Assembly (NCBI RefSeq): GCF_000708205.1
Contig: NW_014575553.1
Location: forward strand, 429,606-493,605
Direction: 5' to 3'
Source of the DNA: Mixia osmundae IAM 14324
Taxonomy: Eukaryota; Basidiomycota; Mixiomycetes; Mixiales; Mixiaceae
DNA: 64,000 nt
Position numbers and translations under genes: made by a program. Below the pieces are notes generated by a model. The model was not told where the DNA came from and ran no database searches. It saw nothing but the letters and a program-made list of their open reading frames with translations. Below are positions 11,701 to 22,656 of this stretch, piece after piece. Each line of letters opens with the position of its first letter. Position 1 is the first letter of the stretch.

Positions 11701-12687
11701 GAGCAAGTACGCTTTCCTCAACTGTGCCGAGTCCGAGCCATTTCGCGGGCCGGGCGTGGCCGGATCTGCAGCTCGCGAATCATCGAACGTCGTCATACCC
11801 TCCGATGCCTTGCTCGGGCTTGCCAGCCATGAGAGATTGCGGTTAGGCGTGTCATTTCCAGGCAAGACAGTCTCGTCTGCGCTCTGCTGAGCAAAGTCAT
11901 CCTTGTCGAGCGAGCTGACCGTATCCGGCGGAGAGGGCGGCATGTCCTTGCGAGTGGCAGATCGACCGAGCTGCTTTCTGCGCATGCTGACGTTAAGCAT
12001 GTTCGTCGGCAATGCCTGCTGTTGTCCGTCGTTGTCAGACTCGACATCTTCGACCGTCGTGTCGAGATCTTGTGGCGGTTGCCCTGCCTCTTTGGGCTGT
12101 GCAGGTGAGACGGAAACGGATTCTATCGACTGTTGCGACTCGACATCTGTGAGAGCGTGGCCATCTGGATATCTTGCAAGTTTCGACCTGGCACGAGGAC
12201 GTGATGCAGGCGCGAAGCGGTTCGAGTGTGCATTACGAGGAGCGGGCGATCCGTTCGCTCGAGCGGTAGCAGGGGATGCCTGGCCGGCCAAAATGCTGGG
12301 GCTAGAGGAACGCGATCGAGGGCCTGGTCGGACTGTGCTCGCCTGACTAGCTCGGCTTGACGCGACGGGCGAGGGCGAGTTCTCCTTGTCTGCATGATGT
12401 CGCAAATGGAAGCGATTGCTCGGCGTCACAGAGTCTGCACGTGCTGGCTTGGTGAGCCCCATCTCGACAGATTCGTCGAGCGTGCTGTCGAGTCCGTTGA
12501 GCATGTTGACAGAATCGCCGAGGTGGTGTCTTGACGGGCTACTGTCAACTTCAGAGTCGGAGACAGAGTCTGTGTCGCCAAAGTTGGGCAGGGCGGGTAG
12601 GTTCATGTTGGCATGCTCGTTTTGAGCTTGTCGTCGGCCGATCGTCGAGACCGAGTCCATCGTGTTCAGCAGCGCGGCTGACGCCAT
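8737..12687 (-). CDS. PACT-domain spindle pole body protein (Pcp1/pericentrin-like)
   Basis: Exons 12687-10399, 10348-about 9974, 9943-9710, 9659-9055 and 9007-8737 give about 1,255 residues. The first 400 residues are Ser/Pro-rich and disordered, then long heptad-rich coiled coils follow to about residue 1,100. The C-terminus matches a PACT domain: FQWIAYLKKRC, FRDDLRLQKEYLQTQL, then LLASNEPE and a helix FKxVAxxVLSTIRL-like segment. PACT domains anchor pericentrin, Pcp1 and Spc110-type proteins at the centrosome or spindle pole body, where they recruit gamma-tubulin complexes. The intron between exons 2 and 3 is either 30 nt (donor 9973) or 57 nt (donor 10000); both keep frame. Confidence 0.75.
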
Positions 12688-12918
12688 CTCGCTGCTATAC
12701 AGCTGCTTCTATCAGCACGATGGGTGGCGCCAGAGCAGTACGGCTGACCTGGAGGACGTTCAAGAGGCCCTTACTTTCGTCTTGTTGACACTGCCAAAAA
12801 GCAGTCGCGGTTTGGAGTCTCTCACGCTGTCGCGTCTGCCACGAGGCCCGTCACGCTCACCGGTCACCGGCGACTTTGGGCGACTTTGGGAGTCGAACAT
12901 AACGGGCTCGTTGTAGTC

Positions 12919-13964
12919 ATGCAATCGCTCGACCGGCTGGTAGCCGACCCCCGGTATCGCGACATCCTCGCCATTGTCAAAGGCGCTCGCAATGGACTGG
13001 TCTATGGCGCCAAAGTGCGTATACGAGCTCGAGATAGGCCGACTGTGTGCTCATTCTGCCCTCGACAGGTTCGCTTCCCGCATGCACTCGTCATGACAGT
13101 CCTCTTCCACAGCACGCCGTACGCTCGAAGTGTATATGTGCTCTGAAAAGCCAGACTGAATCGCTCGCAGATGGTCACAACGGGCTCGATTTGTGTACAA
13201 CGCGACGAAGCAGCACTCACTCAATCTGTGCAAGTTTGTGACCATCTACAAGACTGCGCTGCTCCTGCAACGATACCTGAATGGCGGCAAGGAGCGCTCG
13301 CTCGATACGTTCTTTGCCGGTCTCATTGGCGGCTGGACTGTCTTTGGTGAACGGAATGCAGTGAATGAACAGGTTAGCCCCCCAGCGAATGGACAGAGTA
13401 GAGATATTGACAGGCGTGGATCGCTCTCAGATTGTGCTTTACGTCGTCTCTCGGGTCGTCACCTCTGCCTTGCCGCGACAGAGCACGCCAGCATCGCGAT
13501 CAGGCACGGGCAAGCCGGTCGCAATGGTCCCCCAGGGATCTGCGCCTACAGCCAATGCAGCAGCCAAAGCGAGCGCATCGTCTGTGCCGAACCCTCCGGG
13601 CTGGCCTTACCCTCGTCCGCTGCCGCCCGACAGTAAAGTGTTCGAGGTTGTCGCTGCTGCCACGTGGGGAGCTGTCATGTGGCTATTCGCCCATCGACGT
13701 CAGAACTTACAATCTGGCATGGTCAACTCGATGCAATATCTCTGTGCGTCCCTGCTTCATCTTATGGGGCCATGCTCATGCACTGTGTTAGACCTCGACT
13801 CGGAAGTTTGGAGTGGTGTCAAGACACTCATCTGGCGTGAGCATCATGGCCTCATTCATGGTAGAAGTACGGACTGATGATCTCCATATCACAACAGACA
13901 ACAAATAGATGGCTACACCGAGCGCGCACGACACGTTGATTGCATGGGCAGATTGGCTAGATAG
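12919..13964 (+). CDS. Peroxisomal membrane protein PXMP4/PMP24-like
   Basis: Six exons (12919-13014, 13069-13118, 13171-13372, 13431-13743, 13792-13836, 13909-13964) splice in frame to 253 residues. The protein matches the PXMP4/PMP24 branch of the Tim17 superfamily: GARNGLVYGAKVRFPHA near the N-terminus, FAGLIGGWTVFG in the middle, and LQSGMVNSMQYLYLDSEVW near the end. Family members are multispan peroxisomal membrane proteins of uncertain function. A Pro/Ser/Ala-rich insert of about 45 residues lies between the conserved blocks and makes it longer than the animal protein (about 212). Confidence 0.85.
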
Positions 13965-14002
13965 GCTCGCGCTTTTGACACTTGAGTCCATGCGACTTCC
14001 CA

Positions 14003-14564
14003 TCATCGCACGCTTCGGCGGGCTCGTGTTGGGGGCGGGAGCTGTGCAGCCTGTGATTGCAAAGTCTGACCATACGCGGCTGCCGTATCGCGTCTGTCCC
14101 TTTCTTCCTCGTCTTCATCGTCATCATCGTCGTCATCGTCGTCGAAGCGGAGCCGATGGCGACCCTGTGCGCGTTGCCGCGCTTGTTGCTCTGCCTGTTC
14201 CTCCTCTTCCCTCTCGAATGCAGCGAGCTCTTCCTCTTCGCGGCGCGCTTCCTCTGCCTGAAGTGTTGCCCATACGCTCGCTTTGAACAGCGTCAGGACG
14301 AGGCCGAGCTTGCGTTCTAGCGGGCGAAGATGATTGAGAAGGGCTGGCTGGGTGCTAGCGAGGGAAGATGCGAGCGTGGCGAGCTGTGCGTCGGATGCAG
14401 TCAGCTCTGTGCGCGCAAGGAGAGCGCGGACGTGTAACCTTGTCGAGATTAGCGGCCATACGAGCGTACTCATTGAGAACCTGCGCCTCCGGTGTTGTGA
14501 ACTGTGCGCTGTCGGTATAGCATGATGCGGTATCGCGTGTCAGTGGTGGCTCTGAGGCTGCCAT
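14003..14564 (-). CDS. DAD3: DASH complex subunit DAD3
   Basis: Exon 14564-14439 joins exon 14404-14003 across a short 34-nt intron to give 175 residues. The core matches DASH subunit Dad3: EAQVLNEYARMAANLDK, then LRPLERKLGLVLTLFKASV. Dad3 is part of the ring-forming outer kinetochore complex that couples chromosomes to spindle microtubules in fungi. Yeast Dad3 is under 100 residues; here a Glu-rich helix, a run of Asp (about 9) and a basic end extend the C-terminus. It diverges from TFB5 with only 97 bp between start codons. Confidence 0.8.
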
Positions 14565-14661
14565 TGAGGCCGGGGCGTCGAGCGTCAGCGTCACTCGGCC
14601 AGCTAGGCGAGACGCGATTTTGCTCGTTTCGCTGTCTTTTTCTTGGTGGGCTCATGAAGTC

Positions 14662-14921
14662 ATGGTCAAGGCGCTCAAGGGCTCCCTGCTGACCTGGTGA
14701 GTGTCTCCTCGGGCATGCGCATGCGTCGATCTCAGACGGTGCGTGCCAGCGATGCCGCAGTGAAGCAGATCATCCTGCAGCTCGACGAGCGAGACAAATT
14801 CATCATTGCCGATCTTGATGAGACCCACCTGCTCGTCGCCACCGAGCGGGTGGAGGACATCAAGGCGATGTTGGACGTAGAGGCCAGTCTGCGTTGCTCT
14901 GCCTCCCGTAAGACGAGCTGA
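14662..14921 (+). CDS. TFB5: TFIIH subunit TFB5 (TTDA homologue)
   Basis: Exons 14662-14696 and 14750-14921 give 68 residues, the normal size for this tiny protein. Diagnostic features are the start MVKALKGSLLTCD, then AVKQIILQLDE and FIIADLDETHLLV. Tfb5 stabilises the core of TFIIH, used in RNA polymerase II initiation and nucleotide excision repair. The second exon would be too short to find without the intron join. The last ten residues are less typical. Confidence 0.92.
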
Positions 14922-15460
14922 CGATGGAGGGGATCGAACAGCTCGAAAAACATATGTTTACGCTCGATGGCTGATGCATCATTTTGCTTCATCACCACCT
15001 AATTCAAGCACGGCTCTGGACTTGAAGGGATCACACGGCATCCGGCATGCCGTTAGTAGACCTGTTCAGCTGCACCAAACTTTTTCACAGCTGGATAGGG
15101 GGACGTCAAAAGAAAAGACGTTGGCAGAGATCGCAACATGCCGTCTTAATGGCTCCTTCCGTCGTACCAAGGGACTGGGTCTTCGCTTTAGGCAGACATA
15201 CACTTTGCATGCCTGCCATGCTCTTCCTTCTCACCTTGTCTAGACATGCATGCTTATCTCATCCTCGACTCGCCAATCTCTGCATCGAGAGCTGCTGCGG
15301 ATACTGTATGCCAGTGCGAATCAAGATGATAGGAGGTCATATGCATGAGTACGCTCTCAATAAGCGATGAGCGCTGAGGCCTGAGGCGCTGAGTTGGCTC
15401 ACTCGCGTCGCGTGTATTGTCATCGCGACTCGTGTAGATTGCGCCCGCCGCTCCAGCGTC
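14922..15460. other. Intergenic, no gene seen
   Basis: This 539-bp stretch lies between two co-directional genes. It has only short overlapping frames with no recognisable product. It presumably holds the TFB5 3' end and the promoter of the next gene. Confidence 0.5.
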
Positions 15461-18041
15461 ATGGCTGAGCCCCTCGTCTTCGAGAGTCCTCTGGCAGACT
15501 ATTTGGACGCTCGTACGCGTGTCCACAAGCTTGCTGATCAGCTTGGGCTCATGCTAGCTCTTGTCTCAGATCAAATCGATGTCGATCGCCAACGCATTGG
15601 TATCGCTCGCACCAAAGCGCTGTCTGTCGATGCAACAACGGATGCGAGCAGCTATGAGAGTAGCGAAGCTGGTATCTCGAGCGTAGCAGTGCGCAGATGC
15701 AAGATATCGAGCACATCCAATAAAAGCACAAAGGCGCATCGGCGACGTCAGTCTACAGCCCGACAGCAGACCAGTGCCGAGCCCATCCTATGCACATGCA
15801 CCGTCGCTCGATCAGGGCTAGGCTATGCCTTCGGATTCAGACCAGAAGAGCTGACATTCACGCTGGCGCGACCGGGCCGAGCTGTGCCCGAACTACATCA
15901 ATCAAGCTGGTCATCGCCTTGGCCGCTGAACAGCCGTCCCGCACGGCAAAGAAGTTCCATCTCTGCTGCAAGCAGATCGTCAGAGTCAGAGACAATCGAT
16001 CGACTCAGATATCTTGTTTCCTCGTCGTCATTATTGGCAGACCAACCCGCGACGCTCGCAACGCCTGCCAACATACCGAAGCGTGTCGACAGGCCAGCGC
16101 CGTCTTCTGCAAGCTCTCGAAGTGTACTACACCTTACTGGCCTGATCGTTCCAGCGATGGCTAACCTGCCGTTTGCGAGGCCGCTTACCGAGCCGCGCGC
16201 ATCTGCCTTGCTGCTCATCATCACACTCGCTATACTTTACGCGCTCGATCGCCTCTTCTTACTCTTTCGAAGCTCCGCTGTCGATCCCATCACCCCTGAA
16301 AGCCTGCAGAGCTCGCTCGTTGATCGACTGACGAGCCTACTTGACGAATCTGAGCAGCTCGATGTTATCATCGGACGAGTGACGAGGCGGATCAAGGAGC
16401 GAGAGTGCATAGACCTAGGCTTTCGGTTGTGAGCTCATAAACTCCACGCTCTGGCACATTGCTGATGCCTTCATGCTCAGATCAGACACGTTGCCGCCCA
16501 TTTCGCGCGTAGAGGCTTCGCGAGCCACACGACTGAGGGCTGAGGCCGTCCGCGATGCGCTGTCCAGTGCCATCGCCCGCACGCGAACTTCGTACGCCTC
16601 CGCTGCTTCTTCGCTACAACAAGTGGTCAATCAAGATATCCTCACACCTTTGCTCGACATGTTTGTCGCCGAGCCATCCGTAGCTCTCCCGCGCTATCGC
16701 TCGATCTCGCCTACCATCTCGCCACCGCTTTCACCGCCTTTGGCGACATTGCCGCTCGATTCGTCATCCGGAACGAGTGAGACTGTCCAATCGCAGCTCG
16801 ATCCGGAACTGCGGCGCACAGTGATGGCCGAAGGCAGCGACACGAGTTTGACGAGCGAGCCTGGCGGCGAGCATGCTATAAAAGCTAGACAGAGATCGCA
16901 TCGTCAGAGTCTGACTGTGCCGCTTCTGCCCGAGCAACGGAAGCGGCGAGGTAGAGGTTCATTGACACCATATAGCAGCGATGCATCTGGCGAAGGTTCG
17001 ACGTCTGAGATCTGGGCGGCAAAGCGGCGCTCGCTGTCGCATGCGCCAATGGCACAGGAAGTCTACGCTGCACAGACACAGCTCAACAGTCCGAGATCTC
17101 TCGACAATCTTTTGACAAGTCACAGAGCTATGCATAATGAGCGCAAGCGTCTTCTGTGCCATCTGCTGTCGGTTGAGACGCCAGAAGGAGAGATCGAGTA
17201 CGATGCTTTGTCGTTCTGGGCTTCGCTCGATGCCTCGCTGGCCAGTGTACTCAGGACGATCCGGGAAGCGCACGCGAGTCTGTCGAGGACTGCAGATACT
17301 TGCTTTGGCGCAGATTCGGTGCAGCACAAGCATGCTTCGCTGCCCCTCGATACGTTGACGAGTACGAACAATCATAGCTTCGCGCCTGCTATGTCTCCCT
17401 TGCAGCTCCGCCAGGCGCAGCTTACCGCTTATCTCAAGAGTACCCATGACGTCTTGACCGCTTGTAATGCACTCGGTGCAGCTCTCAGCAACACGGCGGA
17501 GGATGTACAGCGCATGCTTGCTGCTGATCCACCCCGAGACGAAGCGCTCGGCGCCCAATTGATCTCGCAGCATGATCGTGCTCAAGAGCAACTTTATGCC
17601 GCACACAAGCATTATCAGGACACCCGACTGATGCTACGTCAGCTCTTTATCTTGCCCTCCTCAGCGAATCAACGATTCTCGGGAGCCTCACCCTCGCCAG
17701 TACCAGAAGCGCTCGAGATTGAAATCGATGAGGCGACACCCCAGAAACTATCACCCGAACCGGATCTTCCTGGATCACCAGCAGAGACCAATGGGCTTCA
17801 GCTGTTGGTGGAGAGTGACGCGGTCATTGACCTCATCTCGCTACCCGAGGACGTTTTCGAAGGCGAAGAGGCTAGCGAGCCAAATCGGCGGCCAGCAATG
17901 TCACGCGCAGAGCGGATAGCGCTCGCGAAAGAGATAAGGGGCAGATCAGAGCCTCCAGCTCCTCCTGCAGCAGATGTGGCCATGCTGAGCGAGCTCAAGG
18001 ATGTCATTGGCGCAATAAAGAGTCGCAAATCTGTTGTATAA
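15461..18041 (+). CDS. Vezatin/Inp2-like membrane protein
   Basis: Exons 15461-16428 and 16481-18041 (52-nt intron) give 842 residues. The N-terminal 230 residues are polar. A hydrophobic segment at about residues 240-265 (ALLLIITLAILYALDRLFLLF) is followed by a long helical region, then a large Ser/Pro-rich and helical C-terminus. This layout resembles fungal vezatin-domain (Inp2, myosin-binding motif of peroxisomes) proteins, which attach peroxisomes to myosin V. The match is by architecture and general helical pattern, so the family call is tentative. The gene converges with PRP18, with 81 bp between stops. Confidence 0.5.
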
Positions 18042-18122
18042 ACAACAATCGTGCTTGCTTGTACAACTTGCTCGATATTGCTAGCCCATCCTGATGCGCT
18101 GCGTGAGCAATCTATCAGCCGC

Positions 18123-19415
18123 TCAGAGATTGACGTACATCTGGCTGAGATCTGCGGGCGGTCTCTTGATCTGGGCAAAGCTGAGCAACCGTTTGAGTGA
18201 CTGGATGTACTTTCGTGATACTTCATCGTTGAGCACATGAGCGACAGAGTTGCTGAAGATCTTCTCGCGAGCCGAACGCTCGTGGATGCCCACCATGGTG
18301 ACACCGATAGGCCAGGGCGCATTGCCTATCGAGAGACGCAGATAGGCGTCATTTGCTCGCAAGTACTCGCGGACTTGCATGTTGTGCACGATCTCTGCGA
18401 TTGCAGAGAGTACATCCGGTTCTAGCTCCTGACAGCAGGCTCGTCAGCTAGTGTGTGTGCGCTCGCGCGCCAGAACGGACTCTTTTGCGTAGAGCCTTGA
18501 ACAAAGGCTTGAGGTATTCGGCAGACTGCTTCTGCGTCGCTGCAGCTAGCTTGCCTTGTGTACTCCTTCTCACTGACTCCGGCCTCTCGGCCATACTCGC
18601 TTCCCACTCTTTGAGCACTTTCTATTGCAGCAGCTAGCGTCAGCTGGATAGTGTAACTTTATTACTCGACATACTTTGAGGGCGAAGTAAATGTGCGGGT
18701 ATAGCTTGCGCGGGTCAGTCTTGAGAAGAGCGAGATCGATGATGATGTCTCCTTCTTCCGTGCGTTTGACGTTGTCGTCCTCTACGGCGGCCACGGCAGA
18801 TCCTGCTGGCGAAGATGCGCCTGGTGTGCCGACGGGAGAAGTGCCTCCGCTTGCGATTGCGTCTGCCTTGATCCTATCCGCTGCGGTCTTGCCGACAGTC
18901 GTAGGATTCGTCGTAATGGTCGGATTGGCCAAGAGGCTCTGGTCGACGCCTTCCATGGCGCGCATGAGATCATTTTGCTGTCCCTCTGTACGCTCCTCGA
19001 TCAATTCGAGTGCACGCAATCGCAGTCGACGCTCTCTGTTGGATTCCGCAAACAAGCGGATGGGTTGACCTTTGGACCGAAGCCGTCTGACCGCTTCCTC
19101 GTCTGACACATTGAAAGCTTCTGGTTTCTCATCTTGCACGATCAGAGATGCCGAGTCTGCAGGGGTAGCGAGATCAGAAGTCACATCCGGCTTGAGAGAT
19201 CCTCCCAGCTTCTCCTCCGTGCCTGCAGCTTGCTTGGCAGCGTGCCAAAGCTTAGCTTCTCGTTTTGCTAACTCATCCCGCTTTGATGCTTGTTCTGCCT
19301 CTGAGCGAGCTGCTTCTAGGTCACCCCGCCTGACGTATTTCTTCGAGCCGCCGGTCAGACTCTCCTTGGCCTTGCGCTTGCGCTCAATTTCTGCGCTTAT
19401 GTCCCCAAAGTCCAT
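18123..19415 (-). CDS. PRP18: Pre-mRNA-splicing factor Prp18
   Basis: Exons 19415-18675, 18621-18481 and 18428-18123 give 395 residues. An N-terminal PRP4-like/SFM helix ([22 protein letters not shown]) precedes the Prp18 core: [36 protein letters not shown] split between blocks, and [22 protein letters not shown], then [17 protein letters not shown]. Prp18 acts with Slu7 in the second catalytic step of splicing, helping 3' splice-site use. Size and order match the family. The C-terminus ends shortly after SQM at a stop; a small extra exon cannot be excluded. Confidence 0.93.
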
Positions 19416-19790
19416 CGTGAGAGAGCGGTGAGTGGGTTTGGTATATTGCGAAACAAGAAATTCACTTTGCCTTACAGCACTGACCGATACTTATTTACTT
19501 ATTTTCGAGTCTGGTCAAACTTTGACCCCGCCTCGCGCGAAATCCAGATTAATTCCCATTCGCAGATGGCTCAGGCACAGAAATAAATCGCAAGGCGAAT
19601 GGACATTATAGTACTCGGGGCACATCATCAGATTGAAATATTGACAGAGCAGACCGACGCGCGACGCGAACGCGACTGTCAGCTGCAGAGCTACTGAATC
19701 AAGCAAGTCGAGACTGTACGGTCTGGAGCAAATACTGTCGACGATCTCTTTAGTCATTCACTCGCCAGCCAGAAGGAAAGACTAGTCAAT
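19416..19790. promoter_or_regulatory. Divergent PRP18/H2B (copy 1) intergenic region
   Basis: This 375-bp gap lies between PRP18 and the first H2B. Only the last 30 or so bases before the H2B ATG resemble the leader of the second H2B copy, with a few substitutions. Farther upstream the two H2B promoters are unrelated, and no TATAA-like box comparable to that of copy 2 is seen here. Confidence 0.5.
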
Positions 19791-20268
19791 ATGCCTGCCA
19801 AAGCCGCTGACAAGAAGCCGAGCTCGACCGCCGGCAAGGCGCCTGCTGCTGCCAAGAAGACGACGGCGGCGAAGAAGACGGCGTCCAAGACGGCGCCTGC
19901 TGATGGCAAGAAGAAGCGCAAGACGACGCGCAAGGAGACCTACAGCACCTACATCTACCGAGTGCTCAAGCAAGTCCACCCTGACACGGGTATCTCCAAC
20001 AAGGCGATGTTGATCCTCAACTCGTTCGTCAACGACATCTTTGAGCGGATTGCCTCCGAGGCCTCCAAGCTCGCGCTGTACAACCGCAAGTCGACCATCA
20101 GCTCGCGCGAGATCCAGACCGCCGTCAGACTCATCCTGCCCGGCGAACTGAGCAAGCACGCCATCAGTGAAGGAACGAAGGTGCCGAGCCGGGTTTCCAA
20201 GCGTGGCGTATCGATGCTGACTTTGCGTGCGCTTCCAGGGTGTCACAAAGTTCTCGTCGGCAAAGTAG
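19791..20268 (+). CDS. Histone H2B, copy 1
   Basis: Exon 19791-20180 joins exon 20239-20268 across a 58-nt intron to give 139 residues. The Lys/Ala-rich tail is followed by the H2B fold ([39 protein letters not shown]-type core, [20 protein letters not shown]) and the end [13 protein letters not shown]2B pairs with H2A in nucleosomes. The coding sequence is identical to copy 2 at 41925-42402. Unlike copy 2, it has no H2A partner beside it. Confidence 0.97.
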
Positions 20269-20429
20269 GCGCTCAACCGTGTCGACCGTATTTTCGAGCT
20301 TCTCGTTGTGTCTTTCATTGTATGCCATCGGCTTCCATTCACCTGTTGCGCCTGCTTGCCCGTCGCGAGCGAGCGCGTCTTTTCTGAGATCTCAGCGTCA
20401 CTGGTACATCACGTGCCAGTTGGGCGGCA

Positions 20430-21171
20430 ATGCCATCCCATGCGCACGCTTGCGGTGACGACTGCGGCCATGCGCACGATGATGACGCCCACATTCGACC
20501 CGAGGACGGCGAAAAGGACTTTCTCTGGGGCCGTATCGATCGAGACGGTGTCGTTGCTCTCAACGAGAGCGTCGAAGGCTCAGGCAAGCTCGTCATCAAG
20601 CCTTTTGATCGGCGCAACGACGAGCAAGAGTGTGTCGAGAGTGACGCAGATGAGCAACTCATCCTTCGCATCCCCTTTACGGGCGCCGTCAAACTTCGAT
20701 CGATCCTCATCAAGCCAGGCGGCTCGGGACAGTGCCCCGACAAGATGCATATCGTCTGTCCTGCTTACTGCTGTCCAGCCGTAGACTCATCTCTCGATGC
20801 GGCAGTTTGTGAACGAGTCACTCGACTTTGATCAGGCCAGTGAACGCGAGCCGGTACAGACTGTCGAGATTGTGTCTAGCCGGAGCACGATCGAGTACCC
20901 CGTCAGACCGGCAAAGTATCACTCTGTACAATCCTTGACGCTCTTCTTTCCCTCCAATCATGGCGACGAGACCACTCGAATCTACTTTGTCGGCTTTCGC
21001 GGTGAATACACCCAGGTAGATCACTCGGGTGGGCGATTTAGTCAGACTGATGACACTCGCCGGCAGCTCTCGAGAGAGGCCATCAACTTTGTCTATGAAG
21101 CTCAGGCTAATCCGGCAGACCATCTCAAGATCAAGGGCATCGACGCGGGCCCTTCCTACGCGGGCACTTAG
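20430..21171 (+). CDS. PITH-domain protein (PITHD1-like), copy 1
   Basis: Exons 20430-20753 and 20806-21171 give 229 residues, close to PITHD1 in other eukaryotes. The N-terminus is His/Cys/Asp-rich. The PITH signature follows: CVESDADEQLILRIPF, VKLRSILI, KMHIFVNESLDFDQA, YHSVQSLTLFF, TRIYFVGFRGEY. PITH domains occur in thioredoxin-like proteins that bind the 26S proteasome; stand-alone forms are less well understood. It lies wholly inside the inverted duplication and is duplicated at 41022-41763. Confidence 0.9.
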
Positions 21172-21333
21172 GTCCCGCTGCGTCGATACAACGTGCGCGC
21201 CNGTTTGTAGAGTCGCCAGAAGTATCGCTGCTCGCTCTGGNGGNATANTCTGCGNGAGANGGGCCATCACATCACTCAGGAGCAGGACCGGCGAGACAGT
21301 CTGCAGCAAACGACGCTTGCACGTACACGCAAG

Positions 21334-22638
21334 ATGTCATGGCTAGCGATTGCCACAGTGCTATCCCTCTCTGCGCTTTCATCAGCATCAGTCGTCCATA
21401 TACCCTTTCGAAACGATCACCTGCTTCCCGTCGTCGGCCAGCGAGCTGACAACGTCCCCACGAGCGACTATATCGTCTCCTTTGTCAAAATCATCGCCAA
21501 CGGCCGCGCAGACTGTCCTCGTCAGCTTCCTCAACCCGCAAAAGCACTCCTCTGACCGCACGCATCGCAGAGGGTCAGACCAATTTTGAGGACGGCACGA
21601 TCGAGTTGCTCATCATTAACCAAAGAGGCAACATCGTCTTTGATACCAATGACAGATACCTCATCAGTGATGTCAACTTGCTGTACACGACAGATGAAAA
21701 CGGCTTCATCTTTGGTCACTTCAACATGACCCTCACCGGCGTTTCTGCTATGCAATCCTCTTCGACGCCTTCGACAGCCGGGACTTCCCCCTGGGCCGAT
21801 CCTCAGACTCGCTATTGCTGTCGGCCCTTTATGGCTTTCAGAGTCGTCATCGGCTTGACTCAGCCTGCATTCATACCCGAAGTCAAGCCGTTCAAAACAT
21901 GGGTTGCCTGCAACCCAAACAGAGCGTCGCGAGGCGATGGTCGTTGTCGCAAAACGTTCTCTCCTAGTGTCACCGAATGTAATCCGACTACTGCCACTGC
22001 CAACATTCGTGCGGCATCGGTGCCAGTGCCTGCACACCCACAAGTCTCACGCTACGAGATTGCCGCTCAGGCCAGCGGTCTCTGTCCTCAAGGATACGCA
22101 TCTACCGAGCTCGCCAGCGTGGAGATTTTCGTCGTGGACCAGCATAGCCGTGCCAGGTTCATCGCTGTCAACCGCATTTCCATAGTGAATATCGAATCTC
22201 GCAGGCAGCTGATACATTCGGGCCAGCGATTGATCGAGATTCAACTGACCGCAAGGTTTCTTGCCTTGCCTTGCCTTGCGTTTCTCATGTGCTCATCGTC
22301 AAGCAGGAGTCACGGCGAACAGCAGGAATGGCAGAACAACGAAGACCGCGTGTGCTGCAAGCCCATCTTCAGAGCCTTTTTCTGGCTCGGCGTCGATGAT
22401 CTCAGTTTTATGTACCTGCCCGACGCAACGCTGCGCACTCAAGAGCTCGTTGCTGCATGCCCGCCCAGTAAGTCTTCTGCGCTCGCATAGAGCTTGACTT
22501 ATACCTCGTTCAGGCGTCTTCTCGTATGCTGACCCCCACTGTCAGATCACGCCTTTCAATTGGCCCGGCGAGTGGCCGTGCACGATTCAGAGCAAGGCGG
22601 TCTACAATATACCTTACGGTGCACAAACCCAAAAGTAG
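21334..22638 (+). CDS. Secreted-protein family member 1 (long)
   Basis: Exons 21334-21520, 21571-22467 and 22514-22638 (introns of 50 and 46 nt) give 402 residues. A signal peptide (LAIATVLSLSALSSAS) is followed by ADCPQGQTNFEDGTI, a central region, a DRVCCKP block, CPPS, and the end KAVYNIP...QK. The same order of blocks occurs at 32636-33962 and on the opposite strand at 22657-24066, and the last exon is 125 nt in this gene and in the 32.6-kb copy. The function is unknown. The first 251 bp lie in the inverted duplication. Extra in-frame introns in the large exon cannot be excluded. Confidence 0.75.
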
Positions 22639-22656
22639 CTGTCGAAGGACAATGCA

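Larger units (their letters stand above)
19789..21584 (+). repeat. Arm A of a 1.8-kb inverted duplication
   Basis: This block is the reverse complement of 40609-42404 with no difference found, including six N positions between 21202 and 21260 that mirror those at 40933-40991. It holds H2B, the PITH gene and the 5' part of a secreted-protein gene. Positions in the two arms sum to 62193. At both edges similarity fades through scattered substitutions rather than stopping abruptly. Confidence 0.92.

Noticed and set aside
18481-18621. An intron inside the Prp18 segment after AERPES
   Set aside because: The sequence reads through without a stop and encodes the conserved [13 protein letters not shown], so it is exon.
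21350-21589. Alternative frame reading TVLVSFLNPQK as a second gene or via a 28-nt intron
   Set aside because: The 50-nt intron explains the locus better and keeps frame with the downstream family body.
21334-21605. Apparent double frameshift (pseudogene) in the secreted gene
   Set aside because: A 50-nt intron at 21521-21570 with GT...AG ends joins the frames and recovers CPQGQTNFEDG, so the gene is intact.
22254-22285. TTGCC tandem repeats as a mobile-element footprint
   Set aside because: Only a few short units inside an open exon; no inverted ends or target duplication seen.
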